64,000 bases of DNA from a bacterium (lineage in GTDB: Bacteria > Bacillota > Bacilli > Lactobacillales > Streptococcaceae), in NCBI GenBank assembly GCA_905221085.1, contig CAJNBT010000005.1:62001-126000 (forward strand), in the 5' to 3' direction. How positions within the stretch are numbered: position 1 is the stretch's first letter; the number at the start of each line of letters is the position of its first letter. Below are positions 60,445-64,000 of the stretch, in pieces. The notes under the pieces were generated by a model. That model was given only the letters and a program-made list of their open reading frames with translations, was not told where the DNA came from and made no database searches. Position numbers and translations under genes: made by a program.

Positions 60445-61323
60445 TTAGTCATTTTCATGGTTTTCTTCCCAGTCGTGGTAGGCTGCGTAGAGCTGGCTCT
60501 TATTCCATTGGTAAATCTTAGCGACTTCCTTGATAGCTTGGTTTTTCTTCATTCCTTGTTGGATGCGAGATTGGATTTCTAAGAACAAATCTTCCTCGTC
60601 CTTTTCCTCCACATCCTGACTGACACCTTCCACGATGAGAAGGCATTCGCCCTTGAGTGGCGTTTCAGCGATACTTTCCAGCAATTCAGAGATTTTTCCT
60701 CGTTGGTATTCTTCGTAAATCTTTGTCAATTCTCTAACCAAGACGACCGAGCGATCACCGTAGACTTCTAGCATATTTTCTAACGTATCTGCCACACGAT
60801 GAGGGGATTCATAGAAAATTTGAGTTTCAGGATAGTCTTTTTTCAAGTCGAAAAATTGCTTTTGCTGGCCTGATTTTCTGGGTAAAAAGCCGTAAAAAAT
60901 ATGTGGCTGTGGCGCTAAACCGCTAGCAATCAAGGCAGAAATTCCTGCAGAGGCACCTGGAACAGTGACAACTGCAATTTCTTCTTCAATAGCTGCTTTA
61001 ACCAAATCATGCCCAGGGTCTGAAATGCTAGGCAGACCTGCATCTGATACCTGAGCAATACTTTGCCCTGCTTTCAGGAAATCAATCAAATCAGGAATCT
61101 TTTCCTTGGCATTGTGCTCATGAAAACTAATCTGCTTGGTAGAAATGTCAAAATGCTTGAGCAGAAGACCTGTATTGCGCGTGTCCTCAGCAGCAATCCA
61201 GTCCACTTCTTTCAAGGTCTGAATAGCTCGAAAGGTCATATCATCTAGATTGCCAATCGGCGTTGCCACTAGATACAGCTTGCCATAGGGAGACTGCCCC
61301 TTAAAACTTTTTTGAATCTGCAT
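60445..61323 (-). CDS. rsmI: 16S rRNA (cytidine-1402-2'-O)-methyltransferase
   Basis: A 292-residue tetrapyrrole-methylase-fold enzyme that 2'-O-methylates C1402 in the decoding centre. GKLYLVATPIGNLDDMTFRAI, AAEDTRNTGLLL, VSDAGLPSISDPG and VPGASAGISALIASGL are all signature blocks. It starts 2 nt after yabA, in the tmk-holB-yabA-rsmI operon. Confidence 0.96.
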   Translation of the reverse strand: MQIQKSFKGQSPYGKLYLVATPIGNLDDMTFRAIQTLKEVDWIAAEDTRNTGLLLKHFDISTKQISFHEHNAKEKIPDLIDFLKAGQSIAQVSDAGLPSISDPGHDLVKAAIEEEIAVVTVPGASAGISALIASGLAPQPHIFYGFLPRKSGQQKQFFDLKKDYPETQIFYESPHRVADTLENMLEVYGDRSVVLVRELTKIYEEYQRGKISELLESIAETPLKGECLLIVEGVSQDVEEKDEEDLFLEIQSRIQQGMKKNQAIKEVAKIYQWNKSQLYAAYHDWEENHEND

Positions 61324-61325
61324 GC

Positions 61326-61643
61326 TTACTCCCTGTATAACAACTCATCACAGAACATACATTCTTCGTCCTGTTCTCGACGTTGTCCATAAAAATCATT
61401 ACAAACGTGAAATCCATCACGGTAAATGCGACGGACACTTTCTCGAACATGCTTGGCCTTGACGGGAGCATCTGCTTCCACCTCACCCAAGCGTTCGCGC
61501 AACTTAGAATTTTCCAAGCGAAGAGCTGTATTTTCCTCCACTAGGCTCTTGAGATTTTTCTTGATGGCTTCAACATCGGCCAAGGTTACCAATAACTGTT
61601 GGGAAAAATCATCCAGCGCGTCAAATAATTCTTTTTTGTCCAT
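61326..61643 (-). CDS. yabA: Replication initiation control protein YabA
   Basis: A 105-residue regulator that binds DnaA and the sliding clamp to restrain over-initiation. An N-terminal leucine-zipper-like coiled coil (about 10-60) and a C-terminal zinc site HVCNDFYGQ...CMFCDELL are visible. It lies between holB and rsmI, the usual Firmicute order. Confidence 0.94.
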
Positions 61644-61682
61644 AAAACAGCCCTTTCCTTTCTTTATCGTTCATTTTTGAGT

Positions 61683-62573
61683 TTACATTTCTTTCAAGAC
61701 CAGATATTCCATGGCATTTTGAAAGCTGACATTAGCTTGCCACATTTTTCTAGCTTCTAGCAAATCTTGTAAAATCACTCTTACTCTTGCTTGTAGGATA
61801 TCTTGTCCACAGAGAACTTCAAGAATCCGTAAAACCTGATCTTGTTTTTCCTTGTCATCTGCCAAGCTAGCTAATTTAGCAACTTGCAAATAACTTTCTT
61901 TTTTCTTAGCTACTAACCAAGTCAGCAGGCGTTCACTTTCATCGACTAAAGTCCAAAAACTTGCCTGATTTGCCAACTTTTCTCCTTCAGCTCGCGATTG
62001 AGCAAACTGGGCTAAAAGAGTCGCTTTTTTCTTAACCAATCCCATTTGTTCTAAGAGCAAAATAAGCTTTTCTTCCTGCTTTTTAAAGTGGAAAATCTGG
62101 GTCCGACTTCGGATTGTCGGCAACATCTTCTCCTCATCGCTAGTCAAGAAGAAAATATAAACCTCACTCTGGGGTTCTTCGATAACCTTGAGCAGAGAAT
62201 TAGCTGCGTTGGGATGCATTTTCTCAGCTTGCTCGATAATAAAGACCTGTTGTTGGCTTTCAATCCCTGCTTGGGAAAACTGACCCACCAATTCTCGAAT
62301 GCGTTCTGTCTTGATGACCTGATTGACTGGCTTAATCAAGGTAACATCGGGAAACTCTTCCTGTTCAATCAGCTTGCAGTTTCGGCATTTCTCACATGGT
62401 AAAACGCCTACTTTATCCGTACAAAAGAGGCTCTTAGCCAAAAACTGCGCCATTTCCAAGCTTCCAAAGTAGCCTGAAAATAGATAGGCATGATTGAGCT
62501 GGTCTTGTTCTAGGATACGAACAAAGCGGTCAAACTGGGCTGGTTGCCAAGCCTTTAGTTGATCTTGTTTCAT
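61683..62573 (-). CDS. holB: DNA polymerase III delta' subunit
   Basis: A clamp-loader subunit of 296 residues. It has the zinc module [18 protein letters not shown] and a sensor-like [24 protein letters not shown] block. Its ATG overlaps the tmk stop by 4 nt (ATGA). Confidence 0.95.
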   Translation of the reverse strand: MKQDQLKAWQPAQFDRFVRILEQDQLNHAYLFSGYFGSLEMAQFLAKSLFCTDKVGVLPCEKCRNCKLIEQEEFPDVTLIKPVNQVIKTERIRELVGQFSQAGIESQQQVFIIEQAEKMHPNAANSLLKVIEEPQSEVYIFFLTSDEEKMLPTIRSRTQIFHFKKQEEKLILLLEQMGLVKKKATLLAQFAQSRAEGEKLANQASFWTLVDESERLLTWLVAKKKESYLQVAKLASLADDKEKQDQVLRILEVLCGQDILQARVRVILQDLLEARKMWQANVSFQNAMEYLVLKEM

Positions 62574-63208
62574 TTAGCTAATCCCATTCTATCAAACAAG
62601 ACAGCCTTGGTAGTTTCCACAACTTGCTCCAAAGGAAAACTAGCATCAATCTTAACAATACGACTTCCTTCTTTGTCCAGAAGAGAAAGATAACCTTGAC
62701 GGACTTTTTTATGCAAGTCCAACCCTTCCAAATCCAAACGATTGACCTCGCGATTGCTATTAGCAGCAATACGAGCCAGTCCTTCTTCCACCTCTATGTC
62801 AAAATAGAGTGTCAAATCGGGTTTAAAGCCATCTGTAGCAAACTGATTGAGCCAATCAATGGCGTCAATATCCAAGCCACGACCAAATCCCTGATAGGCA
62901 ACAGAACTATCAATAAAACGATCCATAATGACCAACTTACCAGCTTCAAGGGCAGGGAGAACTTTTTCCACCAAGTGCTGTCTACGACTGGCGATATAGA
63001 GCAAAAGCTCTGTCTTCGCATCCATCTGAGTATGACTTGGATCCAAAATTACTTCCCGAATCTTCTCCCCAATCAAGACTCCCCCAGGTTCACGGGTCGT
63101 CAGCACCTCTACCCCTTTTTCCTCTAAAATTGGTAACAGTGCCTCTAAAACACTGGTCTTTCCTGCTCCCTCTGGTCCCTCAAGAGAGACTAAAAATCCT
63201 TTTGACAT
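62570..63208 (-). CDS. tmk: Thymidylate kinase
   Basis: Makes dTDP from dTMP. The 212-residue protein has P-loop [14 protein letters not shown], the DR motif in [13 protein letters not shown] and a LID region. First gene of tmk-holB-yabA-rsmI. Confidence 0.97.
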   Translation of the reverse strand: MSKGFLVSLEGPEGAGKTSVLEALLPILEEKGVEVLTTREPGGVLIGEKIREVILDPSHTQMDAKTELLLYIASRRQHLVEKVLPALEAGKLVIMDRFIDSSVAYQGFGRGLDIDAIDWLNQFATDGFKPDLTLYFDIEVEEGLARIAANSNREVNRLDLEGLDLHKKVRQGYLSLLDKEGSRIVKIDASFPLEQVVETTKAVLFDRMGLAK

Positions 63209-63288
63209 GTCTAACTCATTTCTTTTTTACTACTTCTATTCTATCAAAAAAATAGGGGTTTGTGACAATCTTTTTGTCTTCTCATTTC

Positions 63289-63380
63289 ATACTCAATGAA
63301 AATCAAAGAGCAAACTAGGAAGCTTACTTGAGTACGGCAAGGTGAAGCTGACGCAGTTTGAAGAGATTTTCGAAGAGTAT
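63289..63380. repeat. RUP element (copy 2)
   Basis: 92 bp bounded by ATACTCAATGAAAATC and GATTTTCGAAGAGTAT, matching the ends of the copy at 23976-24079 in opposite orientation. It is shorter inside. It lies between the proC terminator and the tmk upstream region and disrupts no gene. Confidence 0.85.
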
Positions 63381-63390
63381 CAACCACCAT

Positions 63391-63416
63391 AAAAGAGGCA
63401 GACAAAGCCACCTCTT
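63391..63416 (-). terminator. proC terminator
   Basis: The minus strand has AAGAGGTGGC, loop, GCCTCTTTT, beginning at the proC stop codon itself. The T tract is short. Confidence 0.6.
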
Positions 63417-63999
63417 ATTTACCAAGTTTTTTAGTTCGTTTGTAGGCTTTAGTGACTGCATCCATGACCGTCCCTCGAAAAGCATGCGCTTCTAGGCTTG
63501 CTACACCAGCGATAGTCGAACCTCCTGGGCTGCAAACTTGGTCTTTCAAAACACCTGGATGCTCTTGGCTTTCAAGGACCAATTTCCCAGCTCCTACCAC
63601 AGTTTGTGCTGCCATTTTCAGTGATATTTCTCGTGGCAATCCTGTCTGAACACCTGCATCTGCCAAGGCTTCGATAAAGAGATAGACAAAGGCCGGTCCA
63701 CAGCCTGCAAGACCTGTCGCTGCATCTATTAAGCTTTCCCCAAGCTCAACCAAGAAACCTGCCTTGGCTAAAAGCTGACAAAACAGTTCACTGTCCTCAG
63801 CACGACAGTTTGCTGATATGGCATAACTAATCACTCCTTGACCGATAGAAGCAGGGGTATTTGGCATCATACGAATAATTCGGTGTTGACTTGGGATAAG
63901 ACTTGCCAGTTTTTCCAAGGTCAATCCAGCTGCCATAGAAATCAAAAGAAGACTTTCTCTTTTTTCAAGGATGGTTTGATATTGAGAAAGCAAGTCTGA
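63415..63999 (-). CDS. proC: Pyrroline-5-carboxylate reductase, C-terminal part (truncated by window edge)
   Basis: The last 194 codons of proC, open to the window edge. It catalyses the final NAD(P)H-dependent step of proline synthesis. Seen: LLLISMAAGLTLEKL, RIIRMMPNTPASIGQG and the dimer-domain signature AGCGPAFVYLFIEALADAGVQTGL, then PGGSTIAGVASLE. The N-terminal Rossmann segment lies beyond the window. A TTG at 63993 is in frame but is internal, not the start. Confidence 0.95.
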   Translation of the reverse strand, partial: SDLLSQYQTILEKRESLLLISMAAGLTLEKLASLIPSQHRIIRMMPNTPASIGQGVISYAISANCRAEDSELFCQLLAKAGFLVELGESLIDAATGLAGCGPAFVYLFIEALADAGVQTGLPREISLKMAAQTVVGAGKLVLESQEHPGVLKDQVCSPGGSTIAGVASLEAHAFRGTVMDAVTKAYKRTKKLGK

Positions 64000-64000
64000 G

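Noticed and set aside
62624..63127. 167-codon plus-strand ORF opposite tmk
   Set aside because: A long antisense frame, but it carries no recognisable domain and tmk on the other strand is fully convincing.

Overview
The window is chromosomal DNA of a Mitis-group Streptococcus. Its low-GC coding sequence, strong AAGGAG ribosome sites, extended -10 promoters (TGnTATAAT), RUP-type repeats, SigX cin-boxes in front of coiA and comEA, and the near-pneumococcal protein sequences all point there. Small protein differences, an intact alanine dehydrogenase gene and no lytB between pyrDb and pavA suggest a commensal relative (mitis/oralis/infantis type) rather than S. pneumoniae itself. The species cannot be fixed from the window alone. 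It is mostly housekeeping DNA read from the minus strand. No rRNA, tRNA, CRISPR array, prophage or complete insertion sequence was seen.

Layout. (1) 1-3.8 kb: srtA (partial) and gyrA on minus, ldh on plus. (2) 4-13.5 kb: glycolytic pyk and pfkA with dnaE, then divergent pepX and an ArgR-type regulator, separated by a decayed duplicate of the pepX 3' end. (3) 13.5-21.2 kb: obgE, small membrane proteins, and the macromolecular-synthesis cluster dnaG-rpoD followed by a DUF59 gene and the two glycolipid glycosyltransferases. (4) 21.2-28.4 kb: a T-box-controlled ABC transporter (trpXYZ type), ppc and ftsW. (5) 28.5-42.5 kb: prsA, O-methyltransferase, pepF, competence gene coiA, an inserted hicAB toxin-antitoxin cassette, tehB-like methyltransferase, smpB, rnr, secG, rpmG, pmrA, coaE, mutM, era, dgkA, ybeY. 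(6) 42.6-50.5 kb: pavA/rqcH (plus), PyrR-attenuated pyrK-pyrDb, lguL, the infC-rpmI-rplT operon with its leader, and a two-gene ABC exporter with a tyrosine-rich peptide ORF upstream. (7) 50.5-64 kb: comEA-comEC, an acetyltransferase, ald (plus), phoH, yozE-like, cvfB, frr, pyrH, trmFO, rsmI, yabA, holB, tmk, a second RUP and the 3' part of proC.

Functional themes: DNA replication and repair (gyrA, dnaE, dnaG, holB, yabA, tmk, mutM); ribosome assembly and quality control (era, ybeY, obgE, frr, infC-rpmI-rplT, smpB, rnr, pavA/rqcH); central carbon metabolism (ldh, pyk, pfkA, ppc); and natural transformation (coiA, comEA, comEC, both transcription units starting at a TACGAATA cin-box).

Most unusual features: a 44-45 bp direct repeat carrying a terminator plus cin-box on both sides of hicAB; the degenerate tandem copy of the pepX C-terminus; a tyrosine-rich peptide gene whose signal-peptide region looks frameshifted, next to an ABC exporter; a probable leaderless cpoA transcript; and an inverted repeat embracing the dnaG promoter.
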